A stretch of 64,000 bases of DNA from Sulfurimonas autotrophica DSM 16294 (lineage in GTDB: Bacteria > Campylobacterota > Campylobacteria > Campylobacterales > Sulfurimonadaceae). The notes below the pieces were generated by a model that worked only from the letters and a program-made list of their open reading frames with translations, did no database searches and was not told where the DNA came from. The stretch is taken from positions 1,674,001-1,738,000 of the forward strand of contig NC_014506.1 in assembly GCF_000147355.1 (NCBI RefSeq). The letters are read 5' to 3'. Numbering within the stretch: position 1 is the first letter of the stretch; every line of letters begins with the position of its first letter. Positions 18,766 to 26,273 of the stretch are shown piece after piece. A program made the position numbers and the translations under genes.

Positions 18766-19185
18766 ATGTTCGGTATGGGTTTTACAGAAATGCTCTTAAT
18801 AGCAGTTATTGCTATCCTTTTTCTAGGTCCTGATAAACTGCCTAGTACGATGATAGAAATTGCTAAATTTTTTAAAAATGTCAAAAGTACAATAGGAAAC
18901 GTAAAAGATTCTCTCGAAGAAGAGATGAATTTAAGTGAAATAAAGCAAGAAGCACTCGCTTATAAACAAGAGCTTCTCAATGCAAGTGAAAGTTTACATA
19001 AAGTGACAGATATTCCAGCAGAAGCCGGCGCAAAACTCACAAGCTTAACTGATGATATTCTAGCAGATGATGATGCCAAAAAAGAGCCGAAAAAAGAGTC
19101 AAAAGAGCCTCAAGAAGTAACTTTTAAGAAAAAACCAAAAGAAGAAAAAATAGATAAGAAAGAAGAAGAAAATAAAGATGTTTGA
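18766..19185 (+). CDS. tatB: Twin-arginine translocation protein TatB
   Basis: An N-terminal membrane helix (MGFTEMLLIAVIAILFLGPD) with the Tat-family FLGP hinge is followed by an amphipathic helix and a long charged tail rich in Lys/Glu. Length (139) and position before tatC identify it as TatB rather than TatA. It overlaps tatC by eight bases. TatA is not in the window. Confidence 0.92.
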   Translation: MFGMGFTEMLLIAVIAILFLGPDKLPSTMIEIAKFFKNVKSTIGNVKDSLEEEMNLSEIKQEALAYKQELLNASESLHKVTDIPAEAGAKLTSLTDDILADDDAKKEPKKESKEPQEVTFKKKPKEEKIDKKEEENKDV

Positions 19186-20029
19186 TGAATTAAGACCACA
19201 CCTTGTAGAACTCCGAAAAAGGCTGGCTATATCAGCTGCAAGTTTAATAGTCATGTTTTTTGTCATGTTTTACTTTCATGAACCTATACTTACATGGATG
19301 GTGCAACCACTCAATGATGCACTTACAGAAGTTGGTAAAGTGTCAGTTAATGCGGCAAACGGTATGATCACCACCTCTCAAGTCGGCGGTGCATTTTTTG
19401 TAGCATTAAAAGTTTCATTTTTTGCGGCCATATTAGGTGCACTACCAATTATACTCTCGCAAATTTGGTTTTTCATTGCTCCTGGTCTTTATGCGCATGA
19501 AAAAAAAATGGTTTTTCCTTTTGTTGCAGGAGGAACAATCATGTTTCTTGTGGGTGTCCTCTTTGCCTACTATGTCGTAACACCTTTTGGATTTGATTTT
19601 CTCATAACCTTTGGTTCTTTTAAATTCACCCCGCTTATTAATATTGAAGATTATGTAGGGTTTTTTACAAAAATCATGTTTGGTTTTGGTCTTGCTTTTG
19701 AACTGCCTGTTTTTGCCTACTTTTTAGCACTTCTTGGTCTTGTTGATGACAGACAAATGACATCATTTTTCAAATATGCCATTGTTATTATTTTTATTGT
19801 TGCGGCACTTTTAACTCCACCGGATGTACTTACACAACTTCTGATGGCAGGTCCGCTTGTTATACTTTATCTGCTTTCTATTTTAATAGTGAAAATGGTG
19901 AATCCTGCAGCGCCTATTGAAGATGAAGAAAATGAAGATGAAGATGAAGAAGAAGATGAAAACAATCTCAAAGTTGAACATCACGAAGATTATGACGAAC
20001 TTGTAGATGACGGGAAAAAAGGTGAGTAA
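19178..20029 (+). CDS. tatC: Sec-independent translocase TatC
   Basis: TatC is the signal-peptide receptor of the Tat pathway. The 283-residue protein has six predicted membrane helices and the family start HLVELRKRLAISAASL. The segment FFIAPGLYAHEKKMVFPFV is characteristic. The C-terminal tail is unusually acidic (about residues 245-268, mostly Glu/Asp). It sits between tatB and queA with overlaps at both ends. Confidence 0.95.
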   Translation: MFDELRPHLVELRKRLAISAASLIVMFFVMFYFHEPILTWMVQPLNDALTEVGKVSVNAANGMITTSQVGGAFFVALKVSFFAAILGALPIILSQIWFFIAPGLYAHEKKMVFPFVAGGTIMFLVGVLFAYYVVTPFGFDFLITFGSFKFTPLINIEDYVGFFTKIMFGFGLAFELPVFAYFLALLGLVDDRQMTSFFKYAIVIIFIVAALLTPPDVLTQLLMAGPLVILYLLSILIVKMVNPAAPIEDEENEDEDEEEDENNLKVEHHEDYDELVDDGKKGE

Positions 20030-21050
20030 CAAAGAGTTACTCACTTCAAGCTATGACTTCACACTTCCAGATGAGCTTATAGCCAGTTATCCTGCCTCGC
20101 CCCGCGACCATGCCAAACTTTTGGTATATGACAGAGCTACAGACACTATTACACATACTTTTTTTTATAACCTTGAAGAGTTTCTGCCTAAAGAGTGTGC
20201 TTTAATCTTTAATGATACCAAAGTTATAAAAGCGAGACTTTTTGGACAAAAACCAAGCGGCGGTAAAATTGAACTGCTTATAAACAGAGCGCTAAATGCA
20301 TGTGATGTTAATGTTTATATACGAGGAAAAGTCAAAGCAGGCAGTGAAATATTTTTTGAAGATAATCTTAAAGCAAAAGTTACAAAACTAAATGATGACG
20401 GAAGTCGTGAAGTTAATTTTTATCAAAATGACACATTGCTGCGCTTTGAAGATTTACTCCCAATTATCGATAAAATCGGGCATATTCCGCTGCCTCCATA
20501 TATTCAAAGAGCAGATGAAGATGAAGATGCAAATGAGTACCAGAGTGTATTTGCCTGCCAAGAAGGTGCCGTTGCCGCGCCGACTGCCTCGCTTCATTTC
20601 ACACCAGCACAACACGAAAGAATTTGTAAAAACCATAAACATGCCTATGTCACGTTACATGTAGGAAGCGGAACATTTAAACCGGTTGAAGCTGATATCA
20701 TCACCGAGCACCCTATGCACTCAGAATATTACGATATTTCGCCACAAGCTCAAGCAATTTTAGATTCTAACATCCCAATCGTCAGTGTCGGAACAACATC
20801 AACAAGAACCATAGAATTTTATGCAAGGCATAAAGAACAGACTAAAGGCGAAGCAAATCTTTTTTTACATCCAAATAACAAACCATTACGAGTAAATCAC
20901 CTACTGACAAATTTTCATCTGCCAAAATCAACACTGCTTATGCTCGTTGCATCCTTTGTAGGTTTACAAAAAACTCAAGAGCTCTATGCTGAGGCGATAA
21001 AAGAAAAATATAGATTTTACTCTTACGGCGATGCGATGCTTATCCTTTAA
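20007..21050 (+). CDS. queA: S-adenosylmethionine:tRNA ribosyltransferase-isomerase
   Basis: QueA makes epoxyqueuosine in tRNA by transferring the ribosyl group of SAM. Family motifs are YDFTLPDELIASYPASPRDH near the N terminus, ALIFNDTKVIKARLFG, PLPPYI, HVGSGTFKPV and a C-terminal RFYSYGDAMLI. The ATG at 20007 overlaps tatC by 23 bases. A GTG at 20022 behind GGGAAAAAAG may be the true start. The order tatB-tatC-queA is as in Helicobacter pylori. Confidence 0.93.
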   Translation: MTGKKVSNKELLTSSYDFTLPDELIASYPASPRDHAKLLVYDRATDTITHTFFYNLEEFLPKECALIFNDTKVIKARLFGQKPSGGKIELLINRALNACDVNVYIRGKVKAGSEIFFEDNLKAKVTKLNDDGSREVNFYQNDTLLRFEDLLPIIDKIGHIPLPPYIQRADEDEDANEYQSVFACQEGAVAAPTASLHFTPAQHERICKNHKHAYVTLHVGSGTFKPVEADIITEHPMHSEYYDISPQAQAILDSNIPIVSVGTTSTRTIEFYARHKEQTKGEANLFLHPNNKPLRVNHLLTNFHLPKSTLLMLVASFVGLQKTQELYAEAIKEKYRFYSYGDAMLIL

Positions 21051-21056
21051 TTCATC

Positions 21057-21833
21057 TTAGACTGTATAAACTTTTGCATTTTTTATTTCTATTGTTCCAT
21101 TGAGCTCTGCTTCAAAAATTTTTGACGGATACTTTTTCAAAGCTTCCTCATAGGTCGGATTACTTTGGCAGTAAAGTAAAAATGCATCTAAAATAGATTC
21201 TGAACTTTTGGGATGTGCAAATTTGGCGACAAAAGCATCCAAATCATAAATAGCTTTTGCTTTTCCTTGTAAGAGTAAATCATTGGTTGCTTCACTCTCG
21301 CCAATTCTATGTGCTAAGACATAAACTTCTTTTCCCATTTTAAGAGCATACTCAACACTGTGCATCGTTCCAGAATTAAAATCAGCATATGTTACTACAA
21401 GTACATCACCCAAAGCGACAACGACTTCATTGCGCAGAGGAAAATTGTACTTTTGAGAAGGCGTACCTTCCTGAAACTGACTTAATACCAAACCACTTTT
21501 TTCAATATCTGCAATGATATTTTTATTAATTGAAGGATAGCGCTTGTCAAGTCCGGTTGCAGCGACCATTATTGTATTATGTGCACCAGCCGCTTTATGC
21601 GCAATTGCATCGACGCCAAGAGCACCGCCACTTACTATGCAAATACCCACCTGGGAAAGTTTCATGGAGAGTTTATGTGTTAATTCTCTTGCGTATTGAT
21701 TTGGTTTTCGACTGCCTACGATTGCTACTTTCTTTTTGTACAACAAATCTGTGTTGCCTTTATAAAAAAGTACACTCGGATAGTGTTTCATAGCTTCTAG
21801 TTCAGATATATGAAATCTTATTTGTTCAATCAT
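21057..21833 (-). CDS. dprA: DNA processing protein DprA
   Basis: DprA loads RecA on incoming single-stranded DNA in natural transformation. The Rossmann-type core shows KVAIVGSRKPNQYA, VSGGALGVDAIAHKAA and PLRNEVVVALGDVLVVTYA. A short C-terminal winged-helix-like region (AELNGTIEIKNAKVYTV) matches the compact form in Campylobacterota. It starts four bases from the deacetylase-like gene and is probably co-transcribed with it. Confidence 0.9.
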   Translation of the reverse strand: MIEQIRFHISELEAMKHYPSVLFYKGNTDLLYKKKVAIVGSRKPNQYARELTHKLSMKLSQVGICIVSGGALGVDAIAHKAAGAHNTIMVAATGLDKRYPSINKNIIADIEKSGLVLSQFQEGTPSQKYNFPLRNEVVVALGDVLVVTYADFNSGTMHSVEYALKMGKEVYVLAHRIGESEATNDLLLQGKAKAIYDLDAFVAKFAHPKSSESILDAFLLYCQSNPTYEEALKKYPSKIFEAELNGTIEIKNAKVYTV

Positions 21834-21837
21834 AAAC

Positions 21838-22824
21838 TTAATATATTTTATTGACCTGAACTAATTCAACATCTTTGAATAAATCTTTTGATTCATACAA
21901 AGCTTGCAATGTATTTTTATGAGGGTGACCTATGGCAATGGCACTTCCATGAGATTTGGCAACAGCAATTGCTTTTTTAATTTGCTTTAATATGTATGGT
22001 TTGTCCATATGGTGATCTAAAAATACATCACGCGAAACATATTTCAAACCAAAGTTTTTCAACACTTTTGGTGCCATCGTTTTTGCTGTCGTTCTGCTAT
22101 CAATAAAATGAATATGATTTGTATTAAGTGCAAAAATCAGCCTGTTCATTGCAACCTCATTTGCAGTAAACTTACTGCCCGTATGATTATTAATATATCC
22201 AACTTTTGGAAATAACTTTTTAATATCTTTAATTTTTGCAGAAATTTTTTGTTGAGAATCATATATACGTAGTGTATGCGGCTCCTCTGCACTAAAATGC
22301 ATTGCTTCCATTGGTAAATGCACCATATAAAATTTTTCATGCGATGCCAGCTTTGCAGAATTCGGTCTTGCCGCACGCGGTGGAAGAAATGACATAGTAA
22401 CATTAAGGTGTAAGCTTTTTACAGCTCTTACCTGCGAAGTAGTCTGCATATCATCTATAATAATAGCCAATTTTGGTTTTGATGTATAGATTTCTACTTT
22501 TTTTGCTTTCGCTTTAGGTGGATTTGCCAATGTTTCATCATCTATTTCATGTGCTGCTGAGGCATATGCTTTTGTCTCTTTTTTTAGTACTTCTTTAAGT
22601 CTTTTATTTACACTTACAGGAGCTTTTGGGATTTTAGCCGTTTTTTTCTCTTTTACAATCACTTTTTCTTTTACAATTGTTTTTGTTTTTTCATTATTGA
22701 CTCCTAAATAATATCCTACTATCAAAGATGTCAATACAAGTGCTATGATCGCCAACGTCCATGCTGTATATTTTAATAAAGTGGAACTACTCTTTTTCTT
22801 TGTTCTTTTTTTTCTTTTTGCCAT
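21838..22824 (-). CDS. Divergent polysaccharide deacetylase family protein
   Basis: The protein has a Lys/Arg-rich N terminus, one membrane helix (about residues 15-46), a Lys/Pro/Ala-rich linker and a C-terminal domain from about residue 115 (KLAIIIDDMQTTSQVRAVKS). That domain has the family landmarks TMSFLPPRAARPNSAKLA, MVHLPMEAM, YINNHTGSKFTAN, FIDSRTTAK and AIAIGHPHK. This is the DUF610/YibQ group, related to NodB deacetylases. It is probably anchored in the inner membrane and acts in the periplasm; the substrate is unknown. Confidence 0.82.
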   Translation of the reverse strand: MAKRKKRTKKKSSSTLLKYTAWTLAIIALVLTSLIVGYYLGVNNEKTKTIVKEKVIVKEKKTAKIPKAPVSVNKRLKEVLKKETKAYASAAHEIDDETLANPPKAKAKKVEIYTSKPKLAIIIDDMQTTSQVRAVKSLHLNVTMSFLPPRAARPNSAKLASHEKFYMVHLPMEAMHFSAEEPHTLRIYDSQQKISAKIKDIKKLFPKVGYINNHTGSKFTANEVAMNRLIFALNTNHIHFIDSRTTAKTMAPKVLKNFGLKYVSRDVFLDHHMDKPYILKQIKKAIAVAKSHGSAIAIGHPHKNTLQALYESKDLFKDVELVQVNKIY

Positions 22825-22974
22825 TAACTTTTCATCTTACTTTTAAATTTAGGGTTTTTAGAAGTGTCCTTTACTGAAACTATATCCTAAAAAAATAAAA
22901 ATTTTGATTTTATTGCAATTTGTCATTAAAAGAACAAGAAAAAATACATGTGTTATTTTTAAGCAAAACTTATG

Positions 22975-22980
22975 TATAAT
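22975..22980 (+). promoter_or_regulatory. Promoter -10 of the rpsF operon
   Basis: An extended TATGTATAAT ends at 22980, after a T-rich stretch. It predicts a start near 22987, giving a leader of about 98 bases before rpsF. Confidence 0.55.
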
Positions 22981-22986
22981 TCCAAG

Positions 22987-23060
22987 TTCCTTTCTCTTTG
23001 TAATGTCAGAATTGACACTATATTCAGATCCGAAAGGGAAACAAAAGCCTAGAATTAGGC
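22987..23060 (+). promoter_or_regulatory. Structured rpsF leader, candidate S6:S18 binding site
   Basis: TTCCTTTC (22987-22994) can pair with GAAAGGGAA (23032-23040) with one bulged G. Inside lies a perfect hairpin TGTCA-GAAT-TGACA (23004-23017), and a CCG trinucleotide (23030-23032) abuts the outer stem. A second hairpin GCCTA-GAAT-TAGGC is at 23047-23060, before the AAGAGGAG ribosome-binding site. S6:S18 leader motifs in several phyla combine two stems with a CCG in the internal loop; the match here is by eye only. Confidence 0.4.
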
Positions 23061-23084
23061 AATACCAAGAGGAGATCATACTAT

Positions 23085-23546
23085 ATGAGACACTACGAAA
23101 ACTTAGTAATCGTAAAACCTACATTTACTGCAGAAGAAATCCAAGCTAGCATCAAAGCTGTTGAAGAAGTTATTACTTCAAACGGTGGAGAAATTGCAGC
23201 GACAAACGCTATGGGAATGAGAAAATTAGCATACCCAATTGATAAAAACGAACGTGGTTATTACTATGTAATCTACTATTCAGTAGCTCCGGCTGCAATC
23301 GCTGAAATTGAAAGACGTTTCCGTATCAACGAAGACCTTTTAAGATTTGTTACTATCAAATATGATTCAAACCGTGAAATAAAAGCATGGAATGGTTTTG
23401 TTGAAAAAGCAAACAAAGCACCTGAGGCTCCAAAAGCAGAAGAAGCTCCAAAAGCAGAAGAAGCTCCAAAAGCAGAAGAAGCTCCAAAAGCAGAAGAAGC
23501 TCCAAAAGTAGAAGAATCTCCAGCAACAGAAGCAGCAGCTGAGTAA
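23085..23546 (+). CDS. rpsF: 30S ribosomal protein S6 with repetitive tail
   Basis: Residues 1 to about 110 are a normal S6 (MRHYENLVIVKP start, IDKNERGYYYVIYYS in the middle). S6 forms a heterodimer with S18 on the platform of the small subunit. The C-terminal tail is extended by five APKAEE-type repeats and ends in an Ala/Glu-rich stretch. A strong AAGAGGAG ribosome-binding site precedes the ATG. It is first in the rpsF-ssb-rpsR operon. Confidence 0.96.
   Translation: MRHYENLVIVKPTFTAEEIQASIKAVEEVITSNGGEIAATNAMGMRKLAYPIDKNERGYYYVIYYSVAPAAIAEIERRFRINEDLLRFVTIKYDSNREIKAWNGFVEKANKAPEAPKAEEAPKAEEAPKAEEAPKAEEAPKVEESPATEAAAE
23427..23516 (+). repeat. In-frame 18-base tandem repeat in rpsF
   Basis: Four identical copies of GCTCCAAAAGCAGAAGAA (Ala-Pro-Lys-Ala-Glu-Glu) are followed by a fifth with one change (GTA for GCA). 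Copy number could change by slippage without breaking the frame. Confidence 0.9.
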
Positions 23547-23576
23547 TAGCATTCGCTATAAATTGAAGGAAAATTT

Positions 23577-24134
23577 ATGTTCAATAAAATAATTTTAGTT
23601 GGTAACTTGACACGCGATATCGAGCTTAGATACTCTCAAGGTGGAATGGGAATTGCAAAAACTGCAATTGCTACAAGCCGTAAATTCACCAGTAATGGAG
23701 AAAAAAAAGAGGAGGTCTGTTTTGTAGATATTACATTCTTCGGAAGAAGTGCCGAAGTTGCAAACCAATACCTCAGAAAAGGAAGCAAAATCCTTGTTGA
23801 GGGAAGATTAAACTTTGAACAATGGGTTGACCAAAATGGACAAAAAAGATCTAAACACTCTGTTATTGTAGAAACTATGCAAATGCTTGACTCCAAAGGG
23901 GACAACCAAGGCAGCGGTTACAATGCACCGGCACAAAACGGTGGATATAACGCACCTGCTCAGGGGGAGCCTCAAGGCTACCAACAACCTGCTCAACAAC
24001 AGCAGCAAAGTTATCAGCCACAGCAACAACAAAATAGCTACAATAATAATCAAGCAGCGTCTCAGAGTCGTGAAATGCCAAGTAGCAACTCAATTCCTGA
24101 AATTGATATAGATGAAGATGAAATTCCATTTTAG
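23577..24134 (+). CDS. ssb: Single-stranded DNA-binding protein
   Basis: The 185-residue protein has an N-terminal OB fold ([20 protein letters not shown] to about residue 105), a Gln/Asn/Tyr-rich linker (about 115-160) and the acidic C-terminal tip DIDEDEIPF that recruits replication and repair partners. It lies between rpsF and rpsR, the standard bacterial arrangement. Confidence 0.96.
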   Translation: MFNKIILVGNLTRDIELRYSQGGMGIAKTAIATSRKFTSNGEKKEEVCFVDITFFGRSAEVANQYLRKGSKILVEGRLNFEQWVDQNGQKRSKHSVIVETMQMLDSKGDNQGSGYNAPAQNGGYNAPAQGEPQGYQQPAQQQQQSYQPQQQQNSYNNNQAASQSREMPSSNSIPEIDIDEDEIPF

Positions 24135-24160
24135 AAAAAAATAGATACAAAGGTAATAAC

Positions 24161-24424
24161 ATGTCAGAAAAAAGAAAATACAAAAAAAGATATTGTAAAT
24201 ACTGTGAAGCAAAAGTTGACTTCATGGATTACAAAGAAGTAGCAAGTTTACGTTTTTCATTATCAGAAAGATATAAAATTATGCCACGTCGTTTAACAGG
24301 TAACTGTAAACGTCATCAAGATATGATTACAGTAGTAATTAAACGTGCTCGTGCAGCAGCTTTAGTTCCATACACTGTAAGTCGCAAGCAAGTTGTAACT
24401 GCACCATTTGAAAACCTAAGATAG
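24161..24424 (+). CDS. rpsR: 30S ribosomal protein S18
   Basis: The 87-residue protein has the S18 pattern: a basic N terminus with [17 protein letters not shown] and then [20 protein letters not shown] and ALVPYT. The CxxC-like cysteine pair suggests the zinc-binding variety. It is last in the operon, followed by a GC-rich hairpin. Confidence 0.96.
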   Translation: MSEKRKYKKRYCKYCEAKVDFMDYKEVASLRFSLSERYKIMPRRLTGNCKRHQDMITVVIKRARAAALVPYTVSRKQVVTAPFENLR

Positions 24425-24435
24425 GTCTTTTTCTT

Positions 24436-24455
24436 AAACCCCTTTTCTGGGGTTT
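24436..24455 (+). terminator. Hairpin after rpsR
   Basis: AAACCCC-TTTTCT-GGGGTTT forms a seven-base-pair stem 11 bases past the rpsR stop. No long T run follows, so it may act as a processing or bidirectional signal between convergent genes. Confidence 0.6.
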
Positions 24456-24467
24456 ATATCATCTCTC

Positions 24468-26273
24468 TTAAACTCTAAACTCATATATAAATATATTTTG
24501 TCTCTCAGCATACTGTACAGAATAAAATATAGCATACTTTTCACATATACTTTTCACCATATTCAACCCTAATCCCAACCCTCTTTTATTTTCATTTTCT
24601 CTATAGTTTTTATCAAAAAGCTTTTCTTTGTTTTTGATAGGTTCTGAGTAAGAAGAAAAAGACAATCTTATAATATCATCACTTTGAATTAGGTTTATAG
24701 TTATGGGCTTATTGATGTCAGCATATTTAACAGCATTGGAAATATTATTATCTATCAGTCTCTCCAACTCTATTTGATTTATTGTAAAATCAATATCCTC
24801 TTGAATATTGCCAACAATCACTTTATGGTTCACTTTTGCAATCGTTGTGAAAAAAGAGATTCTCTGTTGAAGTACTTCACTCAATGACAAGTTTACTGGT
24901 GCATACACGATACTGTCATGTGAAATAATATAAGACAGATCTTCATATGAATTTGTGAGCATATTAATTGACGAGTTAATTTGGTCTATAAATTCATCAG
25001 ACGAGCTGTCTGTTGCTGTTAACTTTACCATGTCACTGTTCATCATTATATTTGCAAGCGGTGTTCTTATTTGATGTACTGTATCGGCGATAAATCTTTT
25101 ATTTTCATTCAATAGCTGCGTATTGGTTAGTATTTCTTTCTTTAAAGATTCTAAAAGAGTGTTGTACTCCTTGGCAACAATTCCGAGTTCATCATTTTTG
25201 TCTAGTAAGGCATTATCTTGTACAGGTTCTTTTTTGTTAATACTTTTTATAATCACTTCAATCGGCTTTGTAAAATTATTTTGAATGAGAAAAAAGATAA
25301 AAATCAAAAACCCTACAATGAATGTGACAGAAACAAAAAATATACGCTCAAAGTGTTGTAATGCATGCACCTGAGGAAAGATATCAATATCTAACTGCAT
25401 AATAATATTTGTAACACCAATTTTAGAATACATATCTTTATCAAAGAACGGTACAACTACTCTCTCACTATTTCCTTTTTTTGTTGCTGCTATTTCGTGT
25501 GTAAGGTAGGCATTAATTATATTATTATACCCATGCTTTGTTTTAAAAAATTTTTGCCTATCTTTATAGTATTCATTTTTGTTACTCTTTTTTATCCCTT
25601 TTAACATGTCATAATAATAATATTTTTGTTTATCTTCATAGATAGTATAAAATTTTATCTTATTTACTGTCGCATTGTTTTGGGCTATTATGGAGTTCCA
25701 TATACTTCCAATTTTATTATCCGTTATTCCGACTTCCAAGTAAGTGTTGTCTTTTAAAAGAGAATACGCGTAAAGTTTATATTTCATATCAAGCAAATCT
25801 GTTGACACAAAATTTGAAATATAAATTTTAGAATCCTTTGTTGTTTCATTCAAAAAAATTTTAGCTTCTTTTATCATACCCAGATTGAATCCCAAATCTT
25901 TAGGAAATGTCGTTTTATAAATAATGTAGTTTTTATTAATCAAAAAAATATTTAAATCGATATCGCCTAAATGAAACTTTTTAGTCAATTGCTTTTTTAA
26001 TTCCTCCAGATCCATATTCATATCACTACGAAGTATTTTTAGTGCTGCAATGTGAATCTGCTTGAGAAGCTGTTTTTTAGAAATCAATACTTGTGCAGCC
26101 TGATTGTACGATGACAATAATTGCTTTTTATAAAAAACCACCTTGTTATCTACAAAGCGTTGTATATCTGCTTTATATTGTTTTTGATAGAACAGATAGG
26201 TAAAGAGCAAAAAGGACAACAGTAGTAATCCTAAGATAAACTGCAGCAGATATATTTTTGTAGTGAGCTTCAA
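24468..26273 (-). CDS. Membrane sensor histidine kinase
   Basis: The 601-residue protein has a membrane helix at about 8-28, a periplasmic sensor region of about 270 residues, a second membrane helix near 305-328, a HAMP-like linker, a HisKA domain with the phosphorylated histidine near residue 400 (DTVHQIRTPLANIM), and an ATPase domain (LIDNNISNAVKYADINKP, then GLGLGLNMVKSICEKY). It is the last gene of an operon with a diguanylate cyclase, response regulator and TonB-dependent receptor. It overlaps the receptor stop by four bases. The cognate regulator is almost certainly the one at 28143. The ligand is unknown. Confidence 0.88.
   Translation of the reverse strand: MKLTTKIYLLQFILGLLLLSFLLFTYLFYQKQYKADIQRFVDNKVVFYKKQLLSSYNQAAQVLISKKQLLKQIHIAALKILRSDMNMDLEELKKQLTKKFHLGDIDLNIFLINKNYIIYKTTFPKDLGFNLGMIKEAKIFLNETTKDSKIYISNFVSTDLLDMKYKLYAYSLLKDNTYLEVGITDNKIGSIWNSIIAQNNATVNKIKFYTIYEDKQKYYYYDMLKGIKKSNKNEYYKDRQKFFKTKHGYNNIINAYLTHEIAATKKGNSERVVVPFFDKDMYSKIGVTNIIMQLDIDIFPQVHALQHFERIFFVSVTFIVGFLIFIFFLIQNNFTKPIEVIIKSINKKEPVQDNALLDKNDELGIVAKEYNTLLESLKKEILTNTQLLNENKRFIADTVHQIRTPLANIMMNSDMVKLTATDSSSDEFIDQINSSINMLTNSYEDLSYIISHDSIVYAPVNLSLSEVLQQRISFFTTIAKVNHKVIVGNIQEDIDFTINQIELERLIDNNISNAVKYADINKPITINLIQSDDIIRLSFSSYSEPIKNKEKLFDKNYRENENKRGLGLGLNMVKSICEKYAIFYSVQYAERQNIFIYEFRV

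Noticed and set aside
23012-23024. TTGACA followed by TATATT as a promoter
   Set aside because: The spacing is far too short for -35 and -10 boxes, and TTGACA is one arm of the leader hairpin; the upstream TATAAT at 22975-22980 is a better promoter.
23427-23516. Possible CRISPR-like array
   Set aside because: The repeats are contiguous with no spacers and keep the S6 reading frame, so this is a coding tandem repeat.
23276-23584. Antisense frame with five repeats of a Phe/Gly/Ala/Ser unit opposite rpsF
   Set aside because: It is the mirror of the rpsF tandem repeat; the sense frame encodes S6.
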